Assembly: GCF_035083965.1 (NCBI RefSeq) | Contig: NC_089732.1 | Span: 9,563,424 to 9,627,423 of the forward strand | DNA length: 64,000 nt | Direction of reading: 5' to 3' | DNA from: Branchiostoma lanceolatum | Taxonomy: Eukaryota; Chordata; Leptocardii; Amphioxiformes; Branchiostomatidae | Shown: positions 12,568 to 24,550 of the stretch, in pieces | Position numbering within the stretch: position 1 is the stretch's first letter | Layout: each line of letters opens with the position of its first letter | Program-made: the position numbers and the translations under genes | Notes under the pieces: generated by a model | Databases searched by the model: none | What the model was told of the DNA's origin: nothing | The model's input: only the letters and a program-made list of their open reading frames with translations

Positions 12568-15356
12568 GGTATGCGCTGGCCGCGGCCTACGTGGTGCTGG
12601 TGTGGGCCGGGCGGTGGTACATGGAGGAAAGGCCCGCCTACAACATGCGGTCTGCCCTGGCCATCTGGAGCGCGTGCCTCAGTGTCTTCAGGTATGATTA
12701 ATTGATCTATAGAAACAGTTTAAGATTAATCTTCAACGTTTCGTCTAGTCTGTTCCTTCTTCTTTAACGACACAGAGGACGGGATTTAGAAACTATCAAT
12801 AAATAATAACGTCTCTGTATTTATTCATGATCAACAAAGTCACTATAACCCACTTAACTTTCTGATCTATTTCCCACACGTTACATACAATAAAAATGAT
12901 ATTTTGCACCGATGCCAAAGCGTGTACACATGTTCAGGTGAAAGAGTTTATTCTTTATTTTTGGCGACGCCTCAGGAGCGGAGCCGTTAGTATAGTACAT
13001 GTACTGCGATTGACGTTGCAAATACTCTAGGAATTCCATGAATGCATTCCCTAAGGAATTCGTTTTTGGTAATACCTTGTCTTCTTTTTCCTCAGCATTA
13101 TGGGGGCTTTGCGTTTGAATGCGGCGTGGCTCCACGACCTCAGAGAGCGCGGCCTAACGCACAGCCTGTGTGACGGCAACTCATTGACTGCCCCAATCTC
13201 AGGGTTCTGGGCTGTTGCTTTCGCACTCAGCAAAGTAAGTAACATATCACACGATTAAAATACAGTCATTCTTAAGAATTAAAACATCTTACATGTTCAT
13301 GCACAAAATCTAGTTGCAAGTAAGAAGGTCACAATGTAATACATGATTTTCATGGCTTTCATTGATCAATGGTTGCAGTCACCTTTTTTTGTTTTACATT
13401 TCCGTGCAATTAAAGACTTCCCACTAGAATAGAGAAGATATTCACCGTGGATGAATAATGGACAAAGGTTTTGACTTAAGTCTTTGTACTCTGTATAGTT
13501 TAGCGTTAAAACGTCAAACATTGGACCCTTAAAGGAGAGACTCTACGTCTTTCTCTAATCTTTAAAGTGATTTAAACGTCGTTTTTGTTTGATCCGACAG
13601 GCAGTGGAGTTTGGTGACACGTTCTTCATCGTGGCGAGAAAGCAGAAGTTGATCTTCCTCCACTGGTACCACCACGCGCTGACCCTGGTGGCTGTGTGGT
13701 ACCAGTATGTCAACAAGACAGGCCCGGCACTGTGAGTACACATGCACTCCAACATACATTCACCGGGACACGGGGAGGGAAAGGCGGATGGATTTTGGGT
13801 TACAATTTCGAACGATTATCGTTACTAGTTAGTGAGTCATGTAAGGGGACTGTTAAGAAGATGTAACGTTACTAGTTATAAGGAGCTGTGAATGGATTTG
13901 TATGACTTACGGGAACTGTAGGTCTTAAAGAAGAAGTAACGTTACTAGTTAAGGAGTCATAAATGAGTTTGTATGACTTATTCCAGTTATCGGAACGATA
14001 GGTATTAACAAAAGGAAAAGGGATGTGAATTTAGATTTGACACCGATCAGGAGCCAAGGAATCCAGTGATTTTCTTAAGTCCTGATACTTTTGCTGAAAA
14101 TTCCTAAGTTCTTTACTGGCGATATGTAATGAGAAAACGGCAGCAATTAGCAAACTGGCGGTAATATTGAAACGCCGCCCGGATGATTACCTCACAACTT
14201 TAGTCGTGGTTTCCTTCTGCTCCCCGCAGGTTTTTCATGTGCATGAACTTCTCTGTGCATGCGCTGATGTACCCGTACTACACCCTGAGGGCGTCTCGCG
14301 TCCGTGTTCCCAAGCCCGTTGCCATGGTGATAACAACCTTACAGGTGCTTCAGATGATCACAGGTGTGTTGGAGTTATCATTGTTTGAATCAAGTTGCAC
14401 CTTTTGATTGCAACACAAGCAAAACTGTGGCCCGGTTTACACACGCGTTTTTGAGTCGACTTGTAGTCGACTCAGGGCTGTGCAAGGAGAACCCTAGGCC
14501 ACTCAAGTAGCGTTTTCTAGTAGGAAAGCTCCACTTGGGTAGCCCAAAGGACCTGACACACAGCCCCGAGTCGACTCCTAAAACTTGTGTAAATCGGGGC
14601 TGTGGCTACCTACGACCTTCCTCACGATGACTCGAAGGCTGGAAGATGCTTGGAAGGCATCTGGCTAGTGCGTTGCTATTTATTTGTTGTTTTCAAAAAT
14701 TGCAAAATATATAACAAAATAAGGCCACACCAATTTAATCTGTTGGTTCTCCGCTTGTAGTCGTAATATTTGGAATTATAATACCAGATGAAATAAAGGA
14801 AATCATTGCATAAATGTGCCACGGAAGACTGAAAACATGCATAATACTGTCATTCTTTGTCTTATGTAAGCCTCTATCGTGACCCAAGACTTTTTGTGAA
14901 GATTTTTTTTTTCGCCCTGTCGCTTCGTTTTTTTTTCTGAAAAAATCCGAGAACCAACAAATTGAATTGGTGTGGCCTAATGGTGAAAATGATAACAATA
15001 GAAATGATTGCAATGAGAATTGATTTCGAAAGCCTTTTTGTTTCTGTACAAAACCTGTACATTGGTAAACAAGCTGGTGCTTTTTAATATTTTGTAACTG
15101 TATCACACAGTTGATATATAAAATGATATTGATAAGGAGGATCCTAAAAATGATGACTATCATACTATTTTTTGTGTCTGTAGGCCTTGTTGTAATCTTC
15201 TACCTTTACGGCGTGGTAAAGTCCGGACGAGACTGCGACTGGAGCGACGAGAGTTTCTACACCATGTTCGTGGTGTACGGCAGCTTCGCCGTGCTCTTCC
15301 TCAACTTCTTCATGAAGTCGTACCTCTCCAAACCGGTCCGCGACAAAAAGGAATAA
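12568..15356 (+). CDS. ELOVL6: ELOVL6-like fatty-acid elongase, five 3' coding exons (5' end missing)
   Basis: Exons by GT-AG borders and phase: 12568-12691, 13096-13234, 13601-13731, 14230-14363 and 15184-15356 (TAA at 15354-15356). They join in frame to 232 residues; human ELOVL6 has 265, so about 33 N-terminal residues are missing. The family condenses malonyl-CoA with acyl-CoA (3-ketoacyl-CoA synthase step) in the ER membrane. Diagnostic motifs are present in order: KxxExxDT (KAVEFGDT, spanning the exon 2/3 junction of this list), the histidine box HWYHH at 13661-13675, NFSVHALMYPYY at about 14248-14283, and TxxQxxQ (TLQVLQ). HWYHH rather than HVYHH or HVFHH, and the overall spacing, place it in the ELOVL3/ELOVL6 branch. 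The C-terminus RDKKE is lysine-rich, as expected for ER retention, but is not a strict KKxx. An AATAAA polyadenylation-type hexamer at 15352-15357 overlaps the stop codon. No frameshifts were seen. Confidence 0.93.
13816..13990. repeat. Short tandem repeat in ELOVL intron
   Basis: Copies of a unit containing TAACGTTACTAGTT followed by GAGTTTGTATGACTTA occur at 13864 and 13937 (73 bp apart), with a partial first copy at 13816. It lies in the intron between exons 13601-13731 and 14230-14363. Confidence 0.75.
14431..14600. mobile_element. Foldback MITE, family 1 (GTCGACT ends)
   Basis: Imperfect inverted repeat with ends like GTTTACACACGCGTTTTTGA and TCCTAAAACTTGTGTAAATC, and inner GAGTCGACT / AGTCGACTC sites. 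The same sequence recurs at 37442-37535 (half), 38051-38222 and 45211-45437. It is non-autonomous, with no coding capacity, and lies in the ELOVL intron before the last exon. Confidence 0.85.
14723..14981. mobile_element. Foldback element, about 259 bp
   Basis: The ends are inverted: GGCCACACCAATTTAATCTG at 14723 and its near reverse complement CAAATTGAATTGGTGTGGCC ending at about 14980, with two mismatches over about 29 bp. The interior is AT-rich. It lies in the last ELOVL intron. The terminal inverted repeat suggests a MITE; I saw no second copy in the window. Confidence 0.75.
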
Positions 15357-15375
15357 AACATGTCGATGAAATTTA

Positions 15376-15484
15376 GACATGCAGGTAATGAGATACGCCA
15401 AAAAGAGTTATTCAAGCAACTGGGAATGATTTCGAAACAGGCGTTTCAGACAGCATCTGCTGTCTTTCGTCAGTGGATAAAGCA
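15376..15484. mobile_element. Foldback MITE, family 3, partial copy
   Basis: One arm of the element found complete at 26229-26515 and 59146-59452. It contains GAGATACGCCAAAA, TTCAAGCAACTGG and CAGACAGCATCTGCTGTCTT, the last itself a palindrome. It starts about 20 bp after the ELOVL stop codon, so it is probably transcribed as 3' UTR. Confidence 0.8.
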
Positions 15485-16220
15485 CTTCTTGATGTCAAAT
15501 TCCAAGTGATGGCAATCTAATAATGCCAGCATAAATCTCTATGAATTCGTTAATGTAAGAACGAATGAATGAAACAATTATTCACCAAAGTGCTTGCAAT
15601 AGCAATGATACATTGTGCATTCCAGACAACAGACTCAAAGTTATGATAAATAATAACTTTATTGCAAATTCAAGCCAGAGGCCGGCTGATTGCAAACATG
15701 GCAAAACAATGGTATATACGAAAATACACTATGTGCCTACCTAAATGAATATAGAGTGTTAAAATATGAAAATATAAAAAAAGGAATGCACGTTTGATGT
15801 CAGACATACATGATGTTACTAGATAAATGTGAAAGGAAAACATTGTTGAAAAAACAAGAGGAAGTAATATTTCATGTACAAGTACGTCTTGACAGTGTCT
15901 TTTGCCGATGTAGCGAGGACGATCATGAGATGCTCAGTAATTGTAAAGTGACTATTGAACGGAAGATATTTACACAAATGTTATGTCAAGTACTGTCTAT
16001 TTTATTTAGTAAAACGTCCTAATTTCATCGAGGCATGATCACTAGTTAAGAGTAAACTAGTATGACTAGCGGAAAAAAATAACTTTGATTTCGCCTTTGT
16101 TAACGATTTCTTGATACTTCTTTTGCTACTATTGTGCAATCATACAATCATGACGGTTTCATCACCAAGAACATATTTCCGTGTTTCTTATTAAGCGTTG
16201 CGTCAAACACACACAAACAC

Positions 16221-16395
16221 GTAGTTCTGGATCAAAGCTTGCCGATTGTAATTGCCTACACAAAAAATGGACTTATCCAAATTTTCAACTGATCAACTCC
16301 AGTTGTTATCAGGGTTGAGTTGACATAGTTGATCAGGAAAAAAGTCCAATTTTCTTTTTGGCAATTACAGTTCAACTTTAATCCAGAATAACTAC
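16221..16395. mobile_element. Foldback element with inverted ends
   Basis: Starts GTAGTTCTGGATCAAA and ends with the imperfect reverse complement (TTTAATCCAGAATAACTAC). Further complementarity lies inward: GATTGTAATTGCC against GGCAATTACA, AATGGACTTATCC against AAAAGTCCAATT, and AACTGATCAACTC against GAGTTGACATAGTTGATCAG. MITE-like and non-coding. Confidence 0.75.
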
Positions 16396-16652
16396 TACCA
16401 ACACAGATGAACTTCCAAGTGACAACCACATAGGGTTACATGTAAAAGTTGACGACTTTTTAAGGAGTCTGGTTCAAGAGATAGGATCCAGAAATATAGC
16501 TAGATAGTTAACCTTAAAACACGTTAAAAACACCTAATCATCACAGGAACATACAACATCAGGAAGTAGATGTGTTTTACGACAGTATCTTCAACATTTA
16601 GCTAAATCACATACTCCACAGCGAAGTGTAATACTAATACAATGTAGTTTGG

Positions 16653-19600
16653 TCATGGTGTGTTCTCGCGCCTGTCCACCTGGTAGTGGACCAGTAAGGC
16701 GGCGGCGATGCAGGCGGTGAAGGCCAGCATGCTGGAGCACACCGTCACGGAGATGACGCTGTCCACGGCGGCCACGATGGAGCCCATACTGGCGCCGATG
16801 ATGATCTGAGACAGCTGGTTTTGCGAGGACACCAGCGCGCAGTCGATCCCCATGCCGCGACGTTCCAATCCGTCCACACCGCACCGAATGTACTGTTTGT
16901 ATGATGGAGTGGGGGTAGAAGTGGGGTTGGAGATGGTACTTTTAGTTTCTCTCTGTCAACTCCAAACTTTTTCCAACCTGTGCTAGCTATAGCTACTATC
17001 CTACCTCTAATATTTAAATGCTTTGCCTTCCTGGGTAGTCTGTTGTCTGTATTACAATGGAAAGAGGCTGTTCATAAAAGTCCCCTCCCCACCCCCTTTC
17101 TCATATGCACCTGCACCTGCACGTGCTACAATTCATTCATGTCGTCTTTTGGAATCACTGACATCTTAAATTGCTTCAAGCTGGTGTGTTACGCCGAAGG
17201 GTGGTTATACCGGCTCACATAGATACATCACCCCTGAAATCTTCGTCAGCGAAGTCAAGCCAGAGAGAGAGAGAGAGCAAGAGAGAGAGACATCATGATA
17301 CAGATAAGAAGACAAGTTCCTCGATGTCAGAAATAAGGAAGAAGAGCAAATAATGGACACCCGTACCTCGTCCCTTGTGTGGTATCGGGAGATGAGTTTG
17401 TACGGGATGTTGTTGAGGGTGCCGTACATGATCCCCATGACCGGACACAGGAGGATGATCTCCCATCGCGCCTCCGTCAGCTGAGCGATGATAGCCATAC
17501 TGCCGATCCCTGCTCCAAACACCAAGTAGCCGAAGACGTACATGGTCCTGTACGACACGCGGCCAAGAATTCGCTCTAAAGACACTGTGGGAAAAACGAT
17601 ATCAAAAAAAAAAAAACGACGGATAAAGACATGCTTGTGATGCGGATTGCTTACTGAGCTGCCAATCAGCCAATGCTCAACTCTAATGGCATAGCAACAT
17701 AGAAAACCTCAACTGAGACGGGGGCCGATACCGACTTCTGGGCATCTTTGACACGTTCCTGACGTCACACTTCCGCTCAGGTCAATTGCAAGTGACGCAT
17801 GTTTCGGGCCAAATCGACCAGAGAACTGGTGGAAAGCTATTTGGTAAGCGCTGTACTTTGCGGACGGAAATAGCTGGTAAATTAAAGAAAATAAATATTG
17901 AAAACTTAAAGTAAACATTAGCGGGTAAACATAGAAAAATGAAGATCATAGACTGTAAGGTGCTTACTTGAGTAGAGAGCACACGAGGCGGCGTTGATGG
18001 TCAGTCCCCAGCAGCCGACCATCACGCCCCGGTCGTACAGGATCCTGTCAGGACTGTCCGCAGGTGCGCCCGGGTTCCCCTTGTACACACCCCGGCCCAT
18101 GAAGTCCGTGAAGAACAACATGACGGACAGGAAGCTTGCCCAGCCGAGGAAGTGTGACACGCACAAGCAGGCCAGTTCCTTGGGCATCCTGAGGATGGAT
18201 GTGAAGTAGGCGGTGATGGACAGCCGGTGGGCTAACTCTGTACCTGCGGTGGTGTCCGGGTCGTCTGCCATACCGCTGACGACAGTTCTTTGTGAGGGGC
18301 CGCCGTAATCTTCATCAAAACGGTCACCCCCTCCATACACGGACGACACCACCACTTTCTGAAGACCCTTTTCACACAATATAACAGCCGGGTCATCACT
18401 CATGTACATGACGCCGTATTTAGGGTCCACTGCGATGACTGTTAGGGGATCTTCCTTCAACTTCGCACCCGCATCTTTTGGGAGTTCTGGAGGATGGACC
18501 TCCAGCTCGTCCAGCGGCACCTCCCGTATGCTGAAGAGGTTCAGGAGGAGGCATGCACAGAAAATGCCACACAGAATAACAAAGATCGCGTGGTATTCAG
18601 ACCCTGGTAGGAAACCCAGTTTGGTCCAGTCGATTGCACCTGTCGCGTAGCCAAGAAAGCCACCCAAACCTGAGGAAGAGTAAAATGAGAACATTTGAGC
18701 ATTGTCGGTTTATTTTAATTGCTTTAACATATAGCAATGACACCTCTCGGAAATTGGCTGATCTACTGTAAGCCTGTTGTGTCGCTACATAGTTTGTACG
18801 AAGAGGACAAAATAGCCGAGACTAGGCGAGAGGGGCGTCACTCCACTCCACTCCCATAGCCTAGTTGAAAGAAACTACAGTGCATTAATTTAACCTTTCC
18901 TATTTCACGTACCTGACAGGACCCCCTGCAAGTCCAGACCTCTCCTCCGGTCCTCCTCTACACAGTTATCCAGCAGGTAAGCCTTGATCGGACTCTCGAT
19001 GAAGTCTGCAGCGAAGTCGAACAAGATGGCGCCGAACATGCTGACGGCCAGCGTTGCCGTGTGCACGTTTTCTCGGTCTGCTCTCTTGCGGCTCCGGCTG
19101 TGGTTGCCAGAAATAACTAGATAGGAAGGAAAAGGTCATTACGTGAAGGGCACAAAATAGTAACACGTACGGGGGCTGCGCAAAGTATCCCAAGAGATGG
19201 AAGACGTTGATTTTGGGCGGCTGCCTACGGATTACGAAGACTAAAATTGCCTGATTACGCCTTACGAAAAATGGCATGCAGGCCCTCGTCGAATAGTAAA
19301 GACCGCAATTTTCATCAGACTATGAAAGAGATGGCAGTATTTAGATTCACTCACCATAGTCTAGATTTATTCAGCGTTACCCGATCAAGAAAGTACGTGT
19401 TTCGTACAGTCATATGCATCAGATCTCGCGAGAGTTTTCAATATATGGACTCGCGAGAGTTAAGGGCAAAGGCCACTAATATATGCCTTCGCCTAAGATC
19501 CGGTTTTTGCCTATCTGAAGACCAGTAGAAGCCATTTCCTCAGAAAATGGCACAAATGGCCCATTTTTTTAGACCTGTGATGACCCCTAGTTTGAAATGA

Positions 19601-21455
19601 TCAGTTCCTAACCTGACGTCATCTCCTTCAAAATGGCGGCATCATTTCAAAACTTCGGCCCTCGTCGTTGTCTTCCACGAGATTGATTCACTTAGTGCCT
19701 GAACTGGTTGCTTAAATTGGATTTTTGGACGCTGGACTTGTCGGGCTACTGTGCACTGTGTGTGGTGAGTTGTTATGACCTTGCCAAACTACTACTTCAG
19801 TGTGCTAAATGTTAATATGATATGTGGCCATTGCCCAGTATCTGGAAGCTATATAAACAGAATTTTCACTCATAACAAGCGGAACAGTCGACATCAAGTT
19901 TGCATAACATGATCGGAACATTTAGGTACCTCAACGAACGACATGGCTGGTTACAACTCGCGTATGTTATACTTAACGATGCATAGTTATCAATATTTGT
20001 TTGTTTGTTTGTTTGTTTGTTTGTTTGTTTGTTCATTTATGAGAAGCTCAAATCGGCTTGCAGGTCGCTTTTCTTTGAGGTCATGAGGGAAGAGGTAAGG
20101 GTCAGGCAAAATATATAACAAAGATACGATTTACATCATTTAAAGTCCTAATGAATCCATACACACACCGTCTACAATAGCGTTTCCATTCAGAAAGAAT
20201 GCGCATCCCAGAATGATGGCGATCCCAAAGGCCAGGATGAAGGGGCGGCGGCGTCCCCATCGGCAGCGGCAGTGGTCACTCACCGAGCCGAACAGAGGGA
20301 CGAAGATGAACCCGAAGACTGGCGGGATCAGCCACACGATGCTGCAACAAGAAAACACAAGTCACAACGTTAACACGAATGGCATGGTGGCCTTGTGGTT
20401 AGGGTTGTTGACTCAGACCCAGGATGTACTGAGTTCGGATGTCTGACAGGTCCCGATGTTGTGCCCTTGGGAAAGACACGTCACACGAATTTCCTCACTC
20501 GACTCAAGTGTAAATGGGTACTGAGCTTCGTCAAGAGACGTCCCTCAATCAGGACGTTAAATGCAGGTCCCGTGTTTGAGGAGAGCCACACCTGGAATAT
20601 GTTTGAGAACCCACCACACTAATCGAAAAGAGTAGGGGCCTTTCCTGGTATGAATGGATCAACTAAATCTGTCCAGATATGCAGCTTGTACTCTTCAGTA
20701 CAAACCCTGCGTGTTCCGCCATGAGGCACTTTACTGGGTATGCAATACAAACAAACTATAAAGTGTCGAAAACAATATCATCAGGTTGGTAGAACATCGG
20801 ATATTGGAGGGGTTTTTTTGTACACAACCAGCCACTTCTTACCTGCTGACGTTTCGGTGTCTGTCAGACACCTTCTTCAGAGCTTCTGACTGGAGTACTG
20901 TTTCTTGCCGCTATAGGTAACGTTAGCTGATGTAGGTGGTGCTTTTGTGGCGAGAACACAATCCCAAATGCGGCTAAGCTAACCTCTCCTCCCGGTTCAT
21001 CACTGGTGTTGACTTTACTATTTAGACATCCTCCTTGATTCATCAGATGCGTCTGTTGTCCTCCCTGTCTATCAACGTTAACAGACGCATCCGATGGATC
21101 AAGTAGGCTGTCTGGATAAGAAAGTCAACACCAGTGATGAACCGGGACCATTTTGTCTCTGCTAGATTTTCTCACAAATAGATGTACATTGTATATGTAT
21201 TGAGCTTTAGATCATTTTGGCAAACATTACTGTATTGGCTACTGCATACCTGTACAACTCCCTGGGCATGCCGATGGTCATGAGAACGGGCAGTACGAGG
21301 GCGGCCTCCAGAGCGTAGCAGAACTCCCGGCCGAGCAGGATCGAGCCGTTCATCACCAGCTGCCCCCAGGGGCGCCTCGGCTCGGCGGCGGGCCCGGCGG
21401 CGGGAGGTACGCCTGAGTCTCTCCGCAGCAGCGGCGTCTGCTCTCCGGTCTCCAT
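16653..21455 (-). CDS. SLC45-family sugar/H+ symporter, copy A (6 exons, 580 aa)
   Basis: Exons in transcript order: 21250-21455 (ATG), 20169-20341, 18913-19116, 17968-18669, 17367-17584 and 16653-16892 (TGA). All junctions keep frame. The family (SLC45A1-A4, related to plant sucrose carriers) is MFS with 12 helices and moves sugars with protons. Visible signatures are LLGREFCYALEAA in helix 1, SDHCRCRWGRRRPF at residues 90-103 (the RWGRRRPF loop 2-3 signature), DFAADFIESPIKAYLLD, GGFLGYATGAIDW, and LFFTDFMGRGVYKG after the long central loop. It is closer to SLC45A1/A2/A4 than to SLC45A3. The N-terminus has an acidic dileucine motif (EQTPLL, residues 5-10). The copy ends in RRENTP and lacks the longer acidic tail of copy B. 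The central loop is hydrophilic and differs strongly from copy B although flanking helices are nearly identical. No internal stop or frameshift was seen, so it is presumed functional. Confidence 0.93.
17187..17353. repeat. Dispersed repeat fragment plus GA microsatellite in SLC45-A intron 5
   Basis: GTGTTACGCCGAAGGGTGG...TATACCGGCT at 17187-17215 recurs inverted at about 35248-35283. It is followed by an AGAGAGAG run at about 17262-17292. Not coding. Confidence 0.6.
19998..20034. repeat. (GTTT)n microsatellite
   Basis: About nine perfect GTTT units in intron 2 of SLC45 copy A. Confidence 0.95.
20375..20622 (+). mobile_element. tRNA-derived SINE, copy 1 (in SLC45-A intron 1)
   Basis: The head resembles a tRNA gene: an A-box-like segment (GGTGGCCTTGTGGTTAGGG) and a B-box-like segment (GAGTTCGGATGTCTGACAGG). 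A body follows with GCCCTTGGGAAAGACAC, TTCCTCACTCGACTCAAGTG, AGGACGTTAAATGCAGGTCC and CGTGTTTGAGGAGAGCCACA. The same body occurs at 30285-30533 and inverted at 50416-50692. Such heads supply an internal RNA polymerase III promoter; movement would depend on a LINE elsewhere. Confidence 0.85.
20991..21148. mobile_element. Long inverted repeat (about 70-bp arms) in SLC45-A intron 1
   Basis: CCCGGTTCATCACTGGTGTT at 20991 is matched by AACACCAGTGATGAACCGGG ending at about 21146, and homology continues inward (GATGCGTCTGTTG against CAACGTTAACAGACGCATC). Foldback MITE-like. Just upstream, GGTGTCTGTCAGACACC (20859-20875) is a separate small palindrome. Confidence 0.85.
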
Positions 21456-22450
21456 CACTGCTGAGGTCGTCAGCCGGGAAAAGACGAGCCAAATGGCACA
21501 ACTTGTCCTTCTAAATGGAAACTACTTCCTCAGACGACCGGGTCTAAAAACGTATAAGAACTGTTGAATCAGCACTGTAGTTTGAAATTAAGTATGTAAT
21601 GACAAAATTTGGTTTGACGCCCTCAGTCTGGAGATCTCTATCTGTGAATGGTCAAATCAGCAAAATATTCCAAAGAGTTGAAATTAGGTATAATTGAAAC
21701 CCCTTCAACAAAGTGGAGCATGACCTACATTCGATCCTTATCTTAACCATTGAAAACGCCCCAGAAGTCATCATTCAAGTACAAGAATTGAAAGTGCTGT
21801 ATCTGAGTGCTCCGAACCTAAAAGAAAACCTTAGCAATGCCTATATTTTGTATCCACTTACTTAAGAGAAGGTTGCTTGAAAGAAGTAAGACATACTTCA
21901 AACTGTGCAGGAAGAAAGAGAAGTGTTCTTAATGACTACATAAGTGCTTTAAGATAATTACAAGATTATGACTCCAAATCCTTCTTAGTTGCAAACTCAA
22001 CTTAGAAGCAAGAATAATTATTTGCAGGAGGAACGTACAGTTTGTACATTTACTATTGGTTTCCACAGTTCAAAAGTACTCAAGTAATAACGTTTCGTAA
22101 CGTTTTGAATCCCCGTTGACTTTGAACGAAGCAGAAATGGTCCTGAAAGTTACGACCACTTACTGAGAGCCCAGTCTGATAATTAGGGATATCAGTTTAT
22201 CTGTAAGTAGCTTAAGGACTGCCAATCAGAGTGGGGGAAGACTTAATCTTGAATAGAAGGCTAAAAGTAGGTCGGACTAGAGACAACCCAATTTTGCCCT
22301 TTTGTAAGAGCACCTTTCGAGACAGTGCTCAATCACGAGGTCCCGATGATTGTTATGTTTTCATTCACGACGTGAAACTATGGGCACTATCAACTCGTCT
22401 GTTTCTGTCGATCAACGTGAGCATCGAATCGGGAGTAAATGATAACCTCT

Positions 22451-22618
22451 ACCAGGTCCAGAGGTAGCTGGAAGCCAGAGTTAGCCGGCTATATGAGTAC
22501 AGTTTGCCGCCTCGGAAGGGTAACCCGTCCCGGCTGGCTAACTCGTCTGGTGTGTTATCTGATTATTTGGCCAATCCAGTTTCTATTCGAATATTTCCAG
22601 CCACCTCTGGAGCCTGGT
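22451..22618. mobile_element. Foldback element
   Basis: ACCAGGTCCAGAGGTAGCTGG at the left end pairs with CCAGCCACCTCTGGAGCCTGG at the right end. A second inner pair is AGCCGGCTATATGAGTACAG / GGCTGGCTAACTCG. No coding capacity. Confidence 0.75.
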
Positions 22619-23689
22619 AGAGGCTAAGTTAAGGATACCTTAGACGTCGTTTTGTACATAGTGATTGTATCTCTTCCTCTAAACCAAGAACGTGATATTC
22701 AATATGACGTCCTTTGGTGAACTGGATGATTTGGAAACACAAGTTAGAAGACAGGTCATCGGGGCGTTCATTAATCCCGATCAAAGGTTTGCATGATTGC
22801 CTTCAGGGTCACGTAAAATTTTGCCGGTGAACAGAATGTGCCTGGGTAGATTTGAACCCAGGTCACATCTTGTCTAGCCTTATCTGTCACTCAGATGTGT
22901 AGGTGTGCAGGTGTAAGTTGTATGTTTGGCAAACATTTGTTTTGTCTTGTCTTGTTTGGATTTGCTTTGTCCTATTTGGTTTTGTTAGCGAATCTGCATT
23001 ATGTCGACTCGTCATTTATATATACTTGTCTAAGCTTCTTAATACCTGACACTTACTACCGCTCTTCAATTACCTTTGCCAAGAAGGTTATGTTTTTGGT
23101 AGCATTTGTATGTGTGTTTGTGTATGTGGATGAAGCATAAATCGAGAAGGGCTGAATGGATTGTATCTATATTTAGTATTTGGGTATGTCTTGAGCATGA
23201 GGAGACCTGGACATGATTAGATGTTTGAGCCCAAATCTACGTGTTACGGTACTGCAGCGGAACTTCCGATTTTATTTCTCCCGTTCTGGACATGCCTTGA
23301 TAAATAGCTCTTGGGGCAGAAAGTAAGTGGTGTAGGTTTGAGCCCCCTATTGCTTTTTTGGGGGAACTGCAGGAGCAGGTTTCAGCTCTTTTATTTCTAA
23401 AACGCTCCTTAGCACCATAAATGTTGACACAGGCTGACAGTATCGCATTTGTAGAAATTTCATTTTATTACCTTCATTGATCAATACAGCAATCAAAACA
23501 CCTTGTTCACCGACCAGTAAAGACATTTATTTATCAAACATCCCTAAATTCCAGTTCATCCTGGTTGGAAAGATACTTTATTGTGTATTTAGTTACAATT
23601 CCCGATAGCAAATACACAGACACCTGCTGAGTGGTTAATTTTCTGGCTTAGTATCAGATATTGTAACCTGGCATCAAGTCCACCGTGGT

Positions 23690-23890
23690 TTGGTCGGGCT
23701 TTCTTCGGGGCAGAAGGGGCTTCACGCCGCCGGGGTATTTTTTGGTACCCGGTAGTAGTTTTACGCGGTAGGAGTTTAATTGGCCAACCACGTTGTGGCC
23801 AATTATACTTCTACGCGTAAAACAACCACCGGATGCAAACGCTCACCCAGGCGCCATAGACCTCCGTATGCCCCGAGCAAATCTTGGTCG
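23690..23890. mobile_element. Imperfect foldback element
   Basis: Ends TTGGTCGGGC...TTCGGGGC and GCCCCGAGCAAATC...TGGTCGG are inverted. The centre is a strong hairpin (TAATTGGCCAACCACGTTGTGGCCAATTA, 23777-23805). Likely MITE; single copy seen. Confidence 0.6.
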
Positions 23891-24305
23891 GAGATAGCCC
23901 GGGCTAACGACGATAGACTAGATTCCAGGGCACATATGGTACTACAAAACTGTGCTTCTTGAAATCACATAATAAAACGAAAATACAACAATCACCGAGC
24001 ACAAATCTACCCTTATGCTGCATAGTTTCCAATTATGTCATTATACAACCCAACCTATAGATAAATAGATTTATAGAACATTTGTCAAAATATGAATATA
24101 GATATATATAAACAGTATACTTAAGAACAGGAAGTTGGGAGTACGATTTAAAAAATTGTACTCAGCCAATGTTGACTTTCAACTGTAAACCAGATTCTAA
24201 AGATCATTTTGAAATATTTACGCTTTTCACGCGAGGATGTTACAACAATAAAGTTTGAGAAGAGACTCCGATGAAACCTACAGTGGTCATTATGTTACAC
24301 TTCCC

Positions 24306-24550
24306 GCTCGTTCTCATTTAGATGTACACATTTTGTAACTTCCGTTACCGTTTGAAGTAAGACGTTTCTGGCATTAAGATATGCCACGTATAAGGTGCCA
24401 AACTGTCGTTTTTAAAAGCCAGAAAAGTTTTAAGTCGTCATAAAAACGACAGTTTGGCACCTTATATGTGGCAAATCCTAATGTCAGGAACGTCTTACTT
24501 CAAACGGTAACGGAAGTTACAAAATGTGTACATTTAAATGAGAACGAGCG
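24306..24550. mobile_element. Long inverted repeat with about 105-bp arms
   Basis: The left arm runs from CGCTCGTTCTCATTTAGATG through CAAACTGTCGTTTTTA at about 24415. The right arm is its near-perfect reverse complement from TAAAAACGACAGTTTGG (about 24442) to TTTAAATGAGAACGAGCG (24550). The loop is only about 25 bp. Arms differ by a handful of bases, so the element is young. Foldback/MITE structure with no coding content. Confidence 0.9.

Larger units (their letters stand above)
15357..16652. other. Intergenic, ELOVL 3' region to SLC45 copy A 3' end (tail-to-tail)
   Basis: The two genes converge here. The stretch holds the putative ELOVL 3' UTR, a partial family-3 foldback element (15376-15484) immediately after the stop, and an inverted repeat at 16221-16395. 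Otherwise it is AT-rich and shows no exon. Confidence 0.7.

Noticed and set aside
14735-15163. 142-codon minus-strand open frame
   Set aside because: Lies in an AT-rich ELOVL intron and overlaps a foldback element; no similarity or splice context.
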